The notes: generated by a model not told the origin, from the sequence alone. Positions 11,837 to 24,388 are shown, counted from the first letter of the stretch. The stretch is DNA of 64,000 bases from Dichotomocladium elegans (GCA_025716815.1 JAIXMN010000002.1:1-64000); one strand, 5' to 3'. Numbers and translations are program-made.

Positions 11837-12925
11837 GCCGTTTCCTCCCGCGCCCCCATCAGTTGCAGACCCCTTCCATCACGACTAATCTCATTTTGCT
11901 ATGCCTGTCCCGATGGATGGATTAAAAGATTGAACTACAGTGCACAGATATGTTATTCCCGATTTATTTGCCGTACGACGTAGATGTAAAAAGGCGAAGT
12001 GGGCCAAGACTAAGAAGCTTTAGGAGATAAATCCGATGCGAAGGGACAGATTAGGACTACCAAGGATAGAGCGCTGTGTGAGTGGGGGGGGGAAGGGGAA
12101 GGGGAAGGGGTAGGAGGAGGAGATTGATTTTCTTTGAGCCGCAAAGTGGCTTCTGCATTATTTGGTTAGCAAAAGGTTCAATATTTACTTGGCGGTCGGA
12201 ACCGAGCACGAGCGACATGGGCGTGCACTCATGGTGCCACTCTATTTGTGGCGGGATTGCCAAAAGACTAAATCACTTCTATCAGACAGAGACACTGGTG
12301 GTGGTGGGAAGATTCGATTACACTGCATTGTCAGCCACGGATTGCAGATGTTCATGCAAGCAACGTGGTCATGTTGTGAGAGAGGGCGAAACTTTGGTCA
12401 CTTCCTCTCCCCTCTACCCCTCTGGCGGCCATAAAACATAGATTACGCGTGGAAACCTCTTTCCGGCCAGCTCCTGAACGGCCACGCAAGGTTCATCGAG
12501 TGTAATACATCTCCATTTGCTGTAATGGGACTCACTCAGAATACTAACGCGCAGGAAATAGAGGGCCAATTAGAAGTTAATACCCGCTGTCCCTGTAATT
12601 CAACCGACGCCCATGATCGGGCCATGGCTACGTATAATACGGGCTAAACTCTTAAAACGGGGTGGCTGCTAATGATGTTGTTTATTTTTTTTTACGGCTA
12701 CCCCAGGGATTTGAGTCAGGTCACACACATGTAGCCTCACTTGCATGGTCGCGGTTAACCTGAGCCTCTTTCCTAGCTGCGATGATGTAGATAAGACAGC
12801 GACGATCGAATACCCGAATTTTGCCAGCTTTCTATCCGAGCTATGTTCTTATAGATATAGCCCCAGAGATATAAAAACATATCGTCATGGAAGGAAAGGA
12901 CGTTTTCACAAAAAGACTAGAATTA
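11837..12925. repeat. Duplication block D, copy 1
   Basis: About 1.09 kb matching 48768-49968 with many small differences. The borders are sharp on both sides. In copy 2 block D follows block C directly, whereas here it lies upstream of block A. Copy 2 carries roughly 110 bp of extra sequence that copy 1 lacks. No protein was recognised inside. Confidence 0.8.
12084..12110 (+). other. G-quadruplex-like G tract
   Basis: A run of eight or more G followed by three AA-spaced GGGG tracts. This meets the usual pattern for an intramolecular G-quadruplex. The equivalent place in the other copy (about 49013-49035) is a broken GGGAGGGAGG stretch, so the tract grew, or was lost, after the duplication. 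Confidence 0.5.
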
Positions 12926-13552
12926 GGTGGTGATGCATACGGACTATGGATCACAGACACGATATCAAGACGCCGAAATGGGGCATACGCCGTTAAAGAC
13001 TATTGACTGATCTTGTTTGATGATACGGTAATGCATATGGCAGCGTAGGTATAAACACAGGGTATTGACTAGTTGTTTATATCATTTGCATCCATCCGTC
13101 TGGGGTATAAGCTCAAATAGGTATGAAGAAATATACGCGTCCATATGTGAGGAAATTCATTTAATTTGTGTTGTGACTAGTTATAGCATGCAAATAAGAC
13201 ATCTGTAGTACTTTTTGCCAGCAAACTTTACATAATAGTGTTCTTGGCTACTTCCCAACCCCAAATAAGGGAGAGCGCAATAGCTTTGTTTGTTTCTTAG
13301 ACACATGTGGATCAAAAAACTCGTATTATGCGGTTGACCCCCACCAATTATAGCAGCATGCGTGCGACATTTTGCTCATTGATATACCGAAAGAGCCACA
13401 TAATTCATCTTCAGTTTAGACAGAGGCACAATTTGCCAATAATGGAATTGTATGCATGAAACATTCTGTTGCCAAATCCAGCAACATCGATACCTTAAAC
13501 AAGAACATCAAGAAGAAGCAGGGTCTCAGTACTGAAGTCAGCTTATTTGGAA
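12926..13552. other. Unique sequence between blocks D and A
   Basis: No gene recognised. It is not shared with copy 2 and separates block D from block A in this copy only. Confidence 0.4.
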
Positions 13553-14225
13553 ATGCTGACAAGAAGACGTACTTTATGGCGAAAATAGGGATCGGTTGAT
13601 ATCAGCATTCGCTCCCCCTATCGAGGAGGATCAGACGTCGGAGTGCACATTTTGGACATCACTTACCACGATCCACTGTGGACGAAAATCTCGCCGTTTG
13701 CCGAGATGTAGAATAAATCAGACGTAGCTAGTACGAGGAGAATCGCAGACTTCAGGTTGTATGGCAAAAATGAGGTGAAGTAAAGAAAAAAGCAGCTATT
13801 TGGAGTTTTATTGAGGGTTTTATGCAAAATCACAGCAGCACCCTTTATACGATGCTATTATCACTTTCGCCTTCCGTGTCCTCCCGAAGGAAATGTTGTC
13901 ACAGAAAAATGTTGCTACAAAAATAAAATAAACGGGAAATCCCAACATCACCCGCCTTCACCTCTTCTGCGATTCTTCTCACTCAAGATGTTTACTACAA
14001 CCACACAAGCGACCATTTCTTTTCCGTGCTCCGGCCGGAAGCATTCCGCGTCAGATGGCTGAAAGCGATGCCGTATAGCATGCCTTCAGCATCTCTTCGC
14101 TGTGATCTCCGTAGTCGCCGCCGTCAAATACGGGAGGAAAAGGCGGCGATGGGTATCGATTCGGCGTTGGCGTCGCGACCTGCACCACCTGTTTCAGGTG
14201 GATCGCACGGTCCGCTTTGCAAGCC
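13553..14225 (+). repeat. Duplication block A, copy 1
   Basis: Matches 43184-43866 over its whole length with scattered differences. Both copies contain an open frame including SLKMFT and later PAPPVSGGSHGPL, but copy 1 has lost one base near 14047, which shifts that frame. Just after the block the copies diverge completely: copy 1 goes to a G-rich minisatellite and copy 2 to a CAG-rich tract. Confidence 0.8.
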
Positions 14226-14499
14226 CGTCTGCAGCAGTAGCTACAGTGACGGGACACTATCGACCGACGACCAAGATATTACAAGGATAACGATCACGAT
14301 CAAAACCGCATCTCCGGCGACGGTATTATGTACCACACTCACTTTCTCTATACAACGATCCTATATGTATACCACTGTTATACCCCGTTACTGTTTACTA
14401 TATAAACAAGGATGCTCGGTGACGTCGGGCATCCCCACGTTGTATTATTATAATCATCGTTCTTCTCGTCGCGTTCGCGCTTCCTCCACGCTGTATGTC

Positions 14500-16395
14500 G
14501 TTCAGCTCAAATGGGGGTGGGCCGAGGTGACGTTCAGCTCAAATGGGGGTGGGCCGAGGTGACGTTCAGCTCAAATGGGGGTGGGCCGAGGTGTCCTTTA
14601 GCTCATTTTGAGTGGGCCAAGGTGTCCTTTAGCTCAAATGGGGGTGGGCCGAGGTGTCGTTCAGCTTATTTTGAGTGGGCCAAGGTGTCCTTTAGCTCAA
14701 ATGGGGGTGGGCCGAGGTGTCCTTCAGCTCATTTTGAGTGGGCCGAGGTGGCGTTCAGCTCAAATTGAGTGGGCCGAGGTGACGTTCAGCTCAAATGGGG
14801 GTGGGCCGAGGTGACGTTCAGCTCAAATGGGGGTGGGCCGAGGTGTCGTTCAGCTCATTTTGAGTGGGCCAACGTGTCCTTTAGCTCAAATGGGGGTGGG
14901 CCGAGGTGGCGTTCAGCTCAAATTGAGTGGGCCGAGGTGTCGTTCAGCTCAAATGGGGGTGGGCCGAGGTGTCCTTTAGCTCATTTTGAGTGGGCCAAGG
15001 TGTCCTTTAGCTCAAATGGGGGTGGGCCGAGGTGTCCTTCAGCTCATTTTGAGTGGGCCGAGGTGGCGTTCAGCTCAAATTGAGTGGGCCGAGGTGACGT
15101 TCAGCTCAAATGGGGGTGGGCCGAGGTGACGTTCAGCTCAAATGGGGGTGGGCCGAGGTGTCGTTCAGCTCAAATGGGGGTGGGCCGAGGTGTCCTTTAG
15201 CTCATTTTGAGTGGGCCAAGGTGTCCTTTAGCTCAAATGGGGGTGGGCCGAGGTGTCGTTCAGCTCATTTTGAGTGGGCCAAGGTGTCCTTTAGCTCAAA
15301 TGGGGGTGGGCCGAGGTGTCCTTCAGCTCATTTTGAGTGGGCCGAGGTGGCGTTCAGCTCAAATTGAGTGGGCCGAGGTGACGTTCAGCTCAAATGGGGG
15401 TGGGCCGAGGTGTCGTTCAGCTCAAATGGGGGTGGGCCGAGGTGACGTTCAGCTCAAATGGGGGTGGGCCGAGGTGTCGTTCAGCTCAAATGGGGGTGGG
15501 CCGAGGTGTCCTTTAGCTCATTTTGAGTGGGCCAAGGTGTCCTTTAGCTCAAATGGGGGTGGGCCGAGGTGTCGTTCAGCTCATTTTGAGTGGGCCAACG
15601 TGTCCTTTAGCTCAAATGGGGGTGGGCCGAGGTGGCGTTCAGCTCAAATTGAGTGGGCCGAGGTGACGTTCAGCTCAAATGGGGGTGGGCCGAGGTGTCG
15701 TTCAGCTCATTTTGAGTGGGCCAAGGTGTCCTTTAGCTCAAATGGGGGTGGGCCGAGGTGTCGTTCAGCTCATTTTGAGTGGGCCAACGTGTCCTTTAGC
15801 TCAAATGGGGGTGGGCCGAGGTGGCGTTCAGCTCAAATGGGGGTGGGCCGAGGTGTCCTTCAGCTCATTTTGAGTGGGCCAAGGTGTCCTTTAGCTCAAA
15901 TGGGGGTGGGCCGAGGTGTCCTTCAGCTCATTTTGAGTGGGCCGAGGTGGCGTTCAGCTCAAATTGAGTGGGCCGAGGTGACGTTCAGCTCAAATGGGGG
16001 TGGGCCGAGGTGTCGTTCAGCTCAAATGGGGGTGGGCCGAGGTGTCGTTCAGCTCATTTTGAGTGGGCCAAGGTGTCCTTTAGCTCAAATGGGGGTGGGC
16101 CGAGGTGACGTTCAGCTCAAATGGGGGTGGGCCGAGGTGTCGTTCAGCTCATTTTGAGTGGGCCAAGGTGTCCTTTAGCTCAAATGGGGGTGGGCCGAGG
16201 TGGCGTTCAGCTCAAATGGGGGTGGGCCGAGATGTCGTTCAGCCCATTTTGAGTGGGCCGAGGTGTCGTTCAGCTCAAATGAGGGTGGGCCGAGATGTCG
16301 TTCAGCTCTAATTGGAAGTGGGCCGAGGTGTCGTTCAGCTCAAATGGGGGTGGGCCGAGGTGTCTTTCAGCTCAAATGGGGGTGGGCCGAGGTGC
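14500..16395 (+). repeat. 31/32-bp G-rich minisatellite, about 60 units
   Basis: Tandem array with units of 31 or 32 bp. The main types start AGCTCAAATGGGGGTGGGCC (32 bp), AGCTCATTTTGAGTGGGCC (31 bp) and AGCTCAAATTGAGTGGGCC (31 bp), each ending in (G/A)AGGTG plus a variable six- or seven-base tail. The types are not random: the combination of a GGCGTT tail followed by the AAATTGAG type recurs at about 14750, 14910, 15065, 15350, 15635 and 15950, a higher-order repeat. Several long open frames (up to 316 codons at 15207-16157) arise from the array and are probably not genes. The 3' end is slightly degenerate. Confidence 0.95.
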
Positions 16396-16444
16396 AGAAG
16401 CTCTTTGTAAGTACTCGCACAACAGTGTCTGTACTGTTACAAAC

Positions 16445-16910
16445 GGGGTATTAGCGACTGTTTTACTGTAAGTACACCTTTTCATTTTCTAAGGCCCTTG
16501 CAATGAAACGGATGTACTACCTAATCTTATCCTCATGGAATATTCCCTGTCCAAATGCCTGATGTTGCGCTGTTAAGTGTATATGAGGTAATTTTTGTAT
16601 TCTTGACTTCTGCGACAAGAAGAAAAAAAAGATTTCAAAATGCCACACAGGTACACGAAATGTGTTCATGTAAGATAAGACATAACTTACTCTATCAAGG
16701 TTTGTGGCAATCCCCGTAGCATCAAAGCAGAGAAGTCCTGGGCGTGCGGCGTGCGCCTGTTGCTGGTTTGGGAGGAAGAACCGAGTGTTGCTGGCTCGGA
16801 GGTTGCTGGGAACTCACAGGACCTGCAGAACAAGTCATCTGAGCCGACCCTTGATCGCATGGGCGATCCCGAAATCCCTTTTCTCCCTCTCCATCGTCCT
16901 CCCTTTCGCC
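16445..16910. repeat. Duplication block B, copy 1
   Basis: Matches 45042-45512. On the minus strand it contains an exon-like open stretch with NRRTPHAQDFSALMLRGL, which also appears in copy 2. Similarity ends abruptly at 16910, where copy 1 carries about 4.4 kb not present in copy 2. Confidence 0.75.
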
Positions 16911-18002
16911 TGGCGTCGCCGTACGGCTTTTTCACAGTCAATTTTTTGCGCGATTTATGGGGCAGATCCTGAGCTGGGTGAGATGTCCCGCTTGTGCATC
17001 GATCCTGTTAGCTCTCGCTTGAAGAAGAGCTCTGCTTTCTCCATGCTAAAATCGCCACAGCGATATCCGAATTGTAGCCATATTGCCCGCGAGAGATAAC
17101 AATCACTCATCGCAGGACTTCTTACTTCCCACACACATTACCTAAGCATTGGGGAATGATTCAGCATCATATCTAAGCAAACTACTTAGCCGTACCGTGC
17201 TTCATCATCGTCATTGTTCCGTATTCCTGTGGCAGCAGCTATTAATTGCGTCCGCTACCGCTGCAGCGGCCACCCACCCATCCACCCCAATGCACATAGA
17301 TGCACATGACGTTGCTTCAGTCCAATATGTATGAGATACCAGAAGACCGAGTTCATGGCATCGTGATATTATTCTTAAACACCATCGCTGCAGGGTCTCA
17401 AAATTGAGTCCCGTCCCGTGTGACTCGAAACTGGGATAAAGAAAACTAATACTTTACTATGCTGTTTGGCTCCAACGGCACGAAGGCATTTACGGGATCG
17501 CGCTTTGGTGTACGATGCTTCGCGTCTTTTGTGTTCTGCTTGCTCAATGGCCATGTCAAAAACATGCATGCTCAATGATGTGCGTCAAGGACAGCGCTCA
17601 TTCTACCGCGGCGAGCGAGATTGGAAAAAGAAGAGCTTTTACGAGATAACAAGTTTTATTACGTTATGGATAGTATTACTATACTAATAGGCAGTCCAGT
17701 TGGCCAGAGCCATGAAGGCTCTGTTTCCCAGAGGCAACCGCGAGGAGGTCGACCACCATGTGCCTCCGCTCTAGAGGCAAGATATCCGCATTTATCTTGG
17801 TCTCCTTCGAGCCCCCCAGGCCTGGTCCCGGGGGTGTACCCTAGTCCCTCATTGAGGTATCCTACCAAGATGTATCACCATCTGCGGGATGCGGTAAACA
17901 CAGAGGATCACGTACATCTGATCATTTGGACAGGTACTTCTTGATCTTGTCTCAGGCTACAGAAAGGTCTATCTACTCTACCCCGTACAGCCCGCCCGGT
18001 CG
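16911..18002. other. Unique sequence, no gene recognised
   Basis: Beginning of the 4.4-kb segment found only in copy 1. Short frames exist (for example 17659-17868, minus strand), but none has recognisable homology. Confidence 0.4.
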
Positions 18003-19370
18003 ATCCTGCCTTCTTTGCCAGCCAGTCGGGCCTCCACCGATGCCTGACCGTCTTCAAAGGAAACAAACGCGTTGCTGCTTAGGGAGGATCCAGGCCTTCG
18101 ATCCTCCCCGTCGCCTGGGATTTCGAAAGAAGTAAACACGTTGCTGCTTAGGAGGGTAGGAGCCAGCCCATCATCCTTCCTCCCGTTGCCTGACGGTTTC
18201 AACGAAACAAGCATCTTGGTTCTCGCAAGCATCCAGCCGTTGGTCCCCAATCTGATGACTGACGGTTTCAACGAAACAAGCATCTTGGTTCTCGCAAGCA
18301 TCCAGCCGTTGGTCCCCAATCTGATGACTGACGGTTTCAACGAAACAAGCATCTTGGTTCTCGCAAGCATCCAGCCGTTGGTCCCCAATCTGATGACTGA
18401 CGGTTTCAACGAAACAAGCATCTTGGTTCTCGCAAGCATCCAGCCGTTGGTCCCCAATCTGATGACTGACGGTTTCAACGAAACAAGCATCTTGGTTCTC
18501 GCAAGCATCCAGCCTTTGGTCCCCAATCTGATGACTGACGGTTTCGAATGAAACAAGCATCTTGGTTCTCGCAAGCATCCAGCCTTTGGTCCCCAATCTG
18601 ATGACTGACGGTTTCGAATGAAACAAGCATCTTGGTTCTCGCAAGCATCCAGCCGTTGGTCCCCAATCTGATGACTGACGGTTTCAACGAAACAAGCATC
18701 TTGGTTCTCGCAAGCATCCAGCCGTTGGTCCCCAATCTGATGACTGACGGTTTCAACGAAACAAGCATCTTGGTTCTCGCAAGCATCCAGCCGTTGGTCC
18801 CCAATCTGATGACTGACGGTTTCAACGAAACAAGCATCTTGGTTCTCGCAAGCATCTAGCCTTTGGTCCCCAATCTGATGACTGACGGTTTCGAATGAAA
18901 CAAGCATCTTGGTTCTCGCAAGCATCCAGCCGTTGGTCCCCAATCTGATGACTGACGGTTTCAACGAAACAAGCATCTTGGTTCTCGCAAGCATCCAGCC
19001 TTTGGTCCCCAATCTGATGACTGACGGTTTCGATTGAAACAAGCATCTTGGTTCTCGCAAGCATCCAGCCGTTGGTCCCCAATCTGATGACTGACGGTTT
19101 CGAATGAAACAAGCATCTTGGTTCTCGCAAGCATCTAGCCTTCGGTCCCCAATCTGATGACTGACGGTTTCGAATGAAACAAGCATCTTGGTTCTCGCAA
19201 GCATCCAGCTGTTGGTCCCCCAACTGATGCCTCAGCAACTGTTAATTTCTTTCGAGAGTAATACCTTGGCGCCCAGAAGGGAATCTGGCCCTCGATTCCC
19301 ACTCATGGATCAGCAACTGTTTAGTTTCTTTGGAAGGAATACTTGGATCGATGGCGGTATCCGGCCAACC
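18003..19370. repeat. 69-bp minisatellite, about 15 units, with degenerate flanks
   Basis: The core array spans 18192-19223. The unit starts GACGGTTTCAACGAAACAAG and ends CCCCAATCTGATGACT; it is 69 bp, or 70 bp in variants with GTTTCGAATGAAAC in place of GTTTCAACGAAAC. Each unit carries a short inverted repeat, GTTTC/GAAAC. As 69 is a multiple of three, one plus frame repeats DGFNETSILVLASIQPLVPN, and the minus strand has a 408-codon frame that stays open through the one-base variants. Degenerate related repeats flank the core at 18050-18190 and 19230-19370. No known domain was recognised. Confidence 0.95.
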
Positions 19371-21355
19371 AGCGCCTTGAAAACGGAAAGGGATGGTGGA
19401 AAAGGAGAGGGAAAATTTTCTTTCCAATATCCCTCCCTCCCGTCAGTCGCGTGATCTGGGCGGAGTAGATACCAAAACGGGTAAAGTCGGGTTATAGCGG
19501 GAACATAAGTGGGTACCATGGGCCTGCCATCCCGGAGAGAACGAAAAAAAAACTTGCTGGACTCACCCTTTGCCATGCGGACTGCCTGTTCGATTCAGAG
19601 GTCTTGACGGGCCTGCTGTTAATACACTGCTGATGTTGACACTTCTGCTTAAAAAAACAGGATGGAGGGGGTGGGAAGGAAAATCTTGATTGATCCGTTA
19701 TAGATAACGTTAGCGCGTTTCAACGGGAACCAATGATAAATGTCTTCTCACCGCGCAAGAAAAAAAACATGCATATCAAGGTATGATGTTACTTTGGGTT
19801 TTTTTTCGATTGATAGCAATTACTAGAGTACATAGAGTCGTTTTCCTGCGATCCCATGGTTCTTATTGTATCGAACCTCTTGGTTTGTGTAGAAGCCCGA
19901 GATAGTCAATAAGGCAAAATAAACAGGCGGCGGGGGTCGAAATCAATGGTTGATGCTGTTGCAGGAATGCACGAGCCCATTCCCAAGGCGCCACCCCCCA
20001 TAGACCATGGTATCCGGTATCGCCTTGCTCTCTGATTACCTTGGTACCAGTGGCAGTATGTTGAGTCCGTTATAAATTATTCCTAGCTTCTCCCGGCTCT
20101 ACACTCACCCGGTCACGGAAAGGTCTGATAAAGACAGTAAGTAGCCACGTATTCACAAAATGAGGAGTCCGAATCTCAAATAAACGTGGGAGGGGAGCAC
20201 AAAAGGGGGGGTTGCATATCGAAAGCATGGCACCCAATGTTTACCACAAGGACTGCTTTCAGTCTTATCCCATCCCTGCATTCGCCTCTTATGCGGCCAG
20301 GTGACAGGGAATTCGTGTGCGCATATCGCTGGTCCACGACTTTTTCTCTCTTTGGGTGTGATTCTATATATCCAACCAACAGAACAAAGGTCAAAGGTAT
20401 GAGTATCACAAGAGTGTAGAACCTGTCAATGTCATCAACGGACCATCATCGTTATATAAACATCTCTGTCGCACGATTTGTTCTCTTCTGGGTAACATCA
20501 TGTGCTAACCCTCTTGTGTCACATACTTATCGGTGCATAAAGAGAAAGTAAGATCGGTTTTCTATCAATATCACAATGGATCCAACAGCCCCAATTGCAT
20601 TTATTACTGCGCTACTCTTGTATAGTGCGGCGATTGACCCGTATGCACATATACGGGCATCTTATACACAGTAAAACGTTTTTTGGCGGGTGAAGGATTA
20701 TAAAAGTAATGGATGAAGCGTGACTGAAAAGCACTGTTAATGGTCTATAATAAAAGAGCCTAATTGTACGAGTACAAAACCATGGTTATGTAGCAACCGG
20801 GAAAGGACGATGCGATTTCGTTGATAATTTCGAGGTGGTCAAGTTGGCGTCTCGCAATACACAAAGCATCAATACTAACCCATGAAGAAGTCGAGATGAG
20901 GATTATGGTGTAGATTAGACATTTTACACGCGACGTCCACATACCCGGGTCTATGACATTGGACTAAAGCAACTGATCTATCAAAAACTATGCTGCACCT
21001 CCTTATCTAACGGACAGTGAACGATTTTCCACTGTCTCTTTTCCTCCGCGTGTTTTGTGGAGTCCAATGAAGATAATCATGTTTATCAAGTCAATTTGAC
21101 CGGTGATGTACATGGCAAATGAGCGATATGGATTGTTTTACGGGAAGCGCACAGTGGGCAGCTTGGTGTTATTCACGTTATGTAATACATCTGCAAGCTC
21201 ATCGTCTGCTCTTAGGACGCAGCGTTTGGTGTAAGCCGCAGCAAATGGTTGGAACCGCTAAGGTGCATCAGAAATGGCTTGAGCGTCTCTAAGCTGCTTG
21301 GTACTGTGATTCTTGAATAGCGCATGAAAAGGTGCATCACATCATGGACCACCAG
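19371..21355. other. Unique sequence, no gene recognised
   Basis: End of the segment specific to copy 1. Only short frames without family resemblance were seen (for example 20176-20409). Confidence 0.4.
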
Positions 21356-23975
21356 ATAGGTGTGTGCTAACACGCACTTCCAGGCAAAAGCAGCGAGTTT
21401 ATATCTCGTGTATGGGTGTGTCCGGATAGTACAAGGCGTTGTTGCCTTACGAACGAAGATCCCAGGCATTGGGAGCAACTATGAACTTCACTTACGGGCG
21501 CAATCTCCACGGAAACAAGCCCATCCTATACGCGTGCACACTTTCAGCAGCATACACAGCTCATTATACGGGCTTTGACTCAAACCTGGACGATGGCATG
21601 ATAACTGCAAGCTTACGCCCTTGTTTAAGGAATGGAGACACCTCATGAGGAGATGAAAGCGATCCAAAATTCAATAAGCCGTTAATCAATATTCCCAGCA
21701 AATCCGACAATGTGCAGCAAGGAAAAAAGACATGCACGAAACCTTCCTCGCCAATGAAATTATCTTCGTCCCCGATTTGCCTGATGTGCTATCAACTCAA
21801 TAATATGAAAGGCCATCCGTTTATGCGCTGCTTCATATTAAATGGGTAAAACAAAAAAAAATAGGAAGAAGAAGAAGAACAAGAAAAGAGAACGAACAAA
21901 AAATAACAAGAACTGGAAAAGGATCTAAAAAAGATCCAAAAAAGATTCAAAAAGAAGATCCAAAAAAAAGAGGACAACAATCAAATGAAAACAAAAAGCA
22001 AGAAAAAATACAGAGAGAAAGGAAGAAAGAAGCCCACAGTCCAGTGAAGAAACGAACGGGGCATATATCCAGAAGGAAAAGCGAGAAGGGCAAGAATCGA
22101 AGGACAAAAAGACACGCAGGAGCCGAAGAGGGCCTGAGACAAGAAATACAATCAAAGGAGAAGTAGCACCATCTGTCGATTGATAAATCAAGTACATCGC
22201 GCATGCGTCAGAGACAATAGCAGGAGTCTACGAAACATCCAGATTGTTTCCGCGAAAATATCACTGTGACCGAATACCCGTAACATTCGACGACACAATA
22301 AGCTGAACTTGTCCATTGAATCGACGGTGGTGAATATCTCAGCAACACGGCTGTCCAGTTGTCTGTGCGATCTTTAAGACAAATACCTTCCTATACCCGA
22401 AAGTGCACCCAAGATGTGCCAAAAGTCAAACGGCTTTTCACTCCAGTGGAAGAATTATATGTAACCCGTCGTTTTCGGTTGTCGAATTCGAGAACATTCT
22501 CAGGAATAGCCCAAGCTTACGGCATTCACCCATGTGCCCGCTATTCCCATTGTTCACAAAGAAGTCCATAAAGATACACGATTGGGCAAGTTACTTTCAA
22601 AGCCTCGATCTTTGAATCGCTGCAAACTATCAGCGCATTTCTTTGATACAAGCGCTTGTACCGCCCATAGCCCTCGAGAGCAGCCTGCATCCGGCTTTCC
22701 TAACTTTCCGATGACAGGATTTTCAGGAGTTCTGTATCATTGAGAGACTGACTCAACACCTCAAGCACAGTGGCTAGAGAGGTATTCCGTTCGTGCAAAG
22801 AGCACATCATCTCCATAATAAAAAATACGTCCGTTTTCGGGTTTCTCACTTCTTACCGTTCTATACACTTCCAGCATTCAGAAACAAGTAATTAATACTA
22901 TGGGAAGAGGGGAAGAGACCTGTTAATACAGATACGGTTCAGTGCTGAGCAGGGCGGCAGGTGGATGGGGTGGGTATTTTCTGCTGGCTAATTGGTGGCC
23001 GTATATCGGGATCATTTTCTTCCGTTAATTGCTTTAGAGAGACTCGACCCTTATAAGTTTATCTCTGAGCCTGCAGTCGGTCAGAGGGATTAGTTACAGG
23101 GCTACATGGTCGTAGATGCTGCGAAGTTGATGGTGCTCATTTCCAATCACATTTGCTTCTAAGCCCATGATGCAGTTCGGTAATGCGTCGGTGAAAATGA
23201 CAGGCTTTAGTAAGGGTGTTGAGCGTGCGCATGCCTTAGGTTTTGATATGTTCTGACATTCGCTTGAACGTCGCGCAAACATGATATGTTCCCCTGTCGC
23301 ATATTTTTTGCGGACGTGTTAAGCTTTTGTCTGGGGGCCTTGCTTATCATAGTGTCGTTGGGGTGGGCGGAAAGAATTTAAGGCAAGGTCCTCTTTTCCG
23401 GGAATTTCTTGGATGACGCGTCATGTTTGCACCACCTTTTTCTCAGTACTATCCATATCTTTCTAGACTCGCATTTTGTCTTGCCAAGTGAGCAAGCGCT
23501 GCAATGTTCCGTTAAGAACTACACCATTGATCAAAGCATGATTGAATGCACAAGCAGGTCATACATGGAGACGCCATAGAGACATGGGTCGGGTCACTCC
23601 CACTTCTAGGGAGCGCTGCTGCCCCGTTTATGAACGTGCGGTGGATCGTACTTATCTATTATGGGCTGTCAAGGCCGCCACGAAACAAGCGAGCTGCATG
23701 TTCCAAATGGCGGAAAACTCCGATTTCCGCATGCAGGCAACGGGCGGTGTTATGTGAAATCTAGGTTACGCGGAAACGATCGTCTCTGGAGCGTTTCAAC
23801 GACACCGTCCGGGGGGGGGCCATTCGCCCGGAAATTATGCGAGAGAGGGCTAACATTGGAGCACTTGCGGTATTTATTGTCATTAGAGAGACTGAGACTC
23901 TATGTCTGACGTATCCTCGCCAGGATGGATAGTTTGCCAAGCGTTGTCTCGAATGAGCGCTCCCTTGCCAATTAG
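21356..23975. repeat. Duplication block C, copy 1
   Basis: Matches 45518-48767. The stretch 22200-22960 is almost identical to 47180-47940 (only a handful of differences seen in about 700 bp), far closer than blocks A or D. Copy 1 lacks about 700 bp of simple repeats found in copy 2 at 46080-46790. Short frames are shared by both copies (for example 22359-22571), but no protein family was recognised. Confidence 0.85.
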
Positions 23976-24388
23976 GGATATTTCAAGACAAAGAAATCTA
24001 TTTTATCTGCTTGTGTTCACGCCATGCGGGGCATGGGCTGATTGCTTCAAGATCAAGAGCAAATTTCTGTCTCCACGCCCACTGACGTTTTTGGCGGTAC
24101 AGGCACTGCCGAGGCAAGTTGCGGCTGAGTGGATGTTGACATGGGGGCTTTGATGTCTGCGATTACTGTATGTCTGTGCATTGTTTCGGACGGTCTGCAG
24201 CAATGAAAGAGAATGTGACAGAGAGGAGGGGGGGCGGTGGTGCGGAAGTTGTTGCCAGCGTTGAAAACAGACCACGCTCTCTCCTCGACTCAACCATCAC
24301 CTTTTTTTCCCTTTAGCCAACCGCCTCCCACCCCCGCCCTCACGAAAAATATCTACCCTCTCCCTCACCTCTTTTTTTTTTTGTGTTC
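23976..24388. other. Junction of block C with the gene-dense core
   Basis: Similarity to copy 2 stops at about 23975. The rest is unique sequence and the promoter region of the following gene, ending in pyrimidine-rich runs before the ATG. Confidence 0.45.

Noticed and set aside
11837..12925. Block D as a solo long terminal repeat
   Set aside because: No TG...CA ends, no target-site duplication and no second copy framing an internal region were seen.
15207..16157. 316-codon open frame
   Set aside because: It arises from the 31/32-bp minisatellite, switches frame with unit length and has no non-repeat coding sequence.
18192..19223. CRISPR-like array (GTTTC/GAAAC repeats at regular spacing)
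   Set aside because: The whole 69-bp unit is repeated with only point variants; there are no unique spacers and the genome is eukaryotic. It is a minisatellite.
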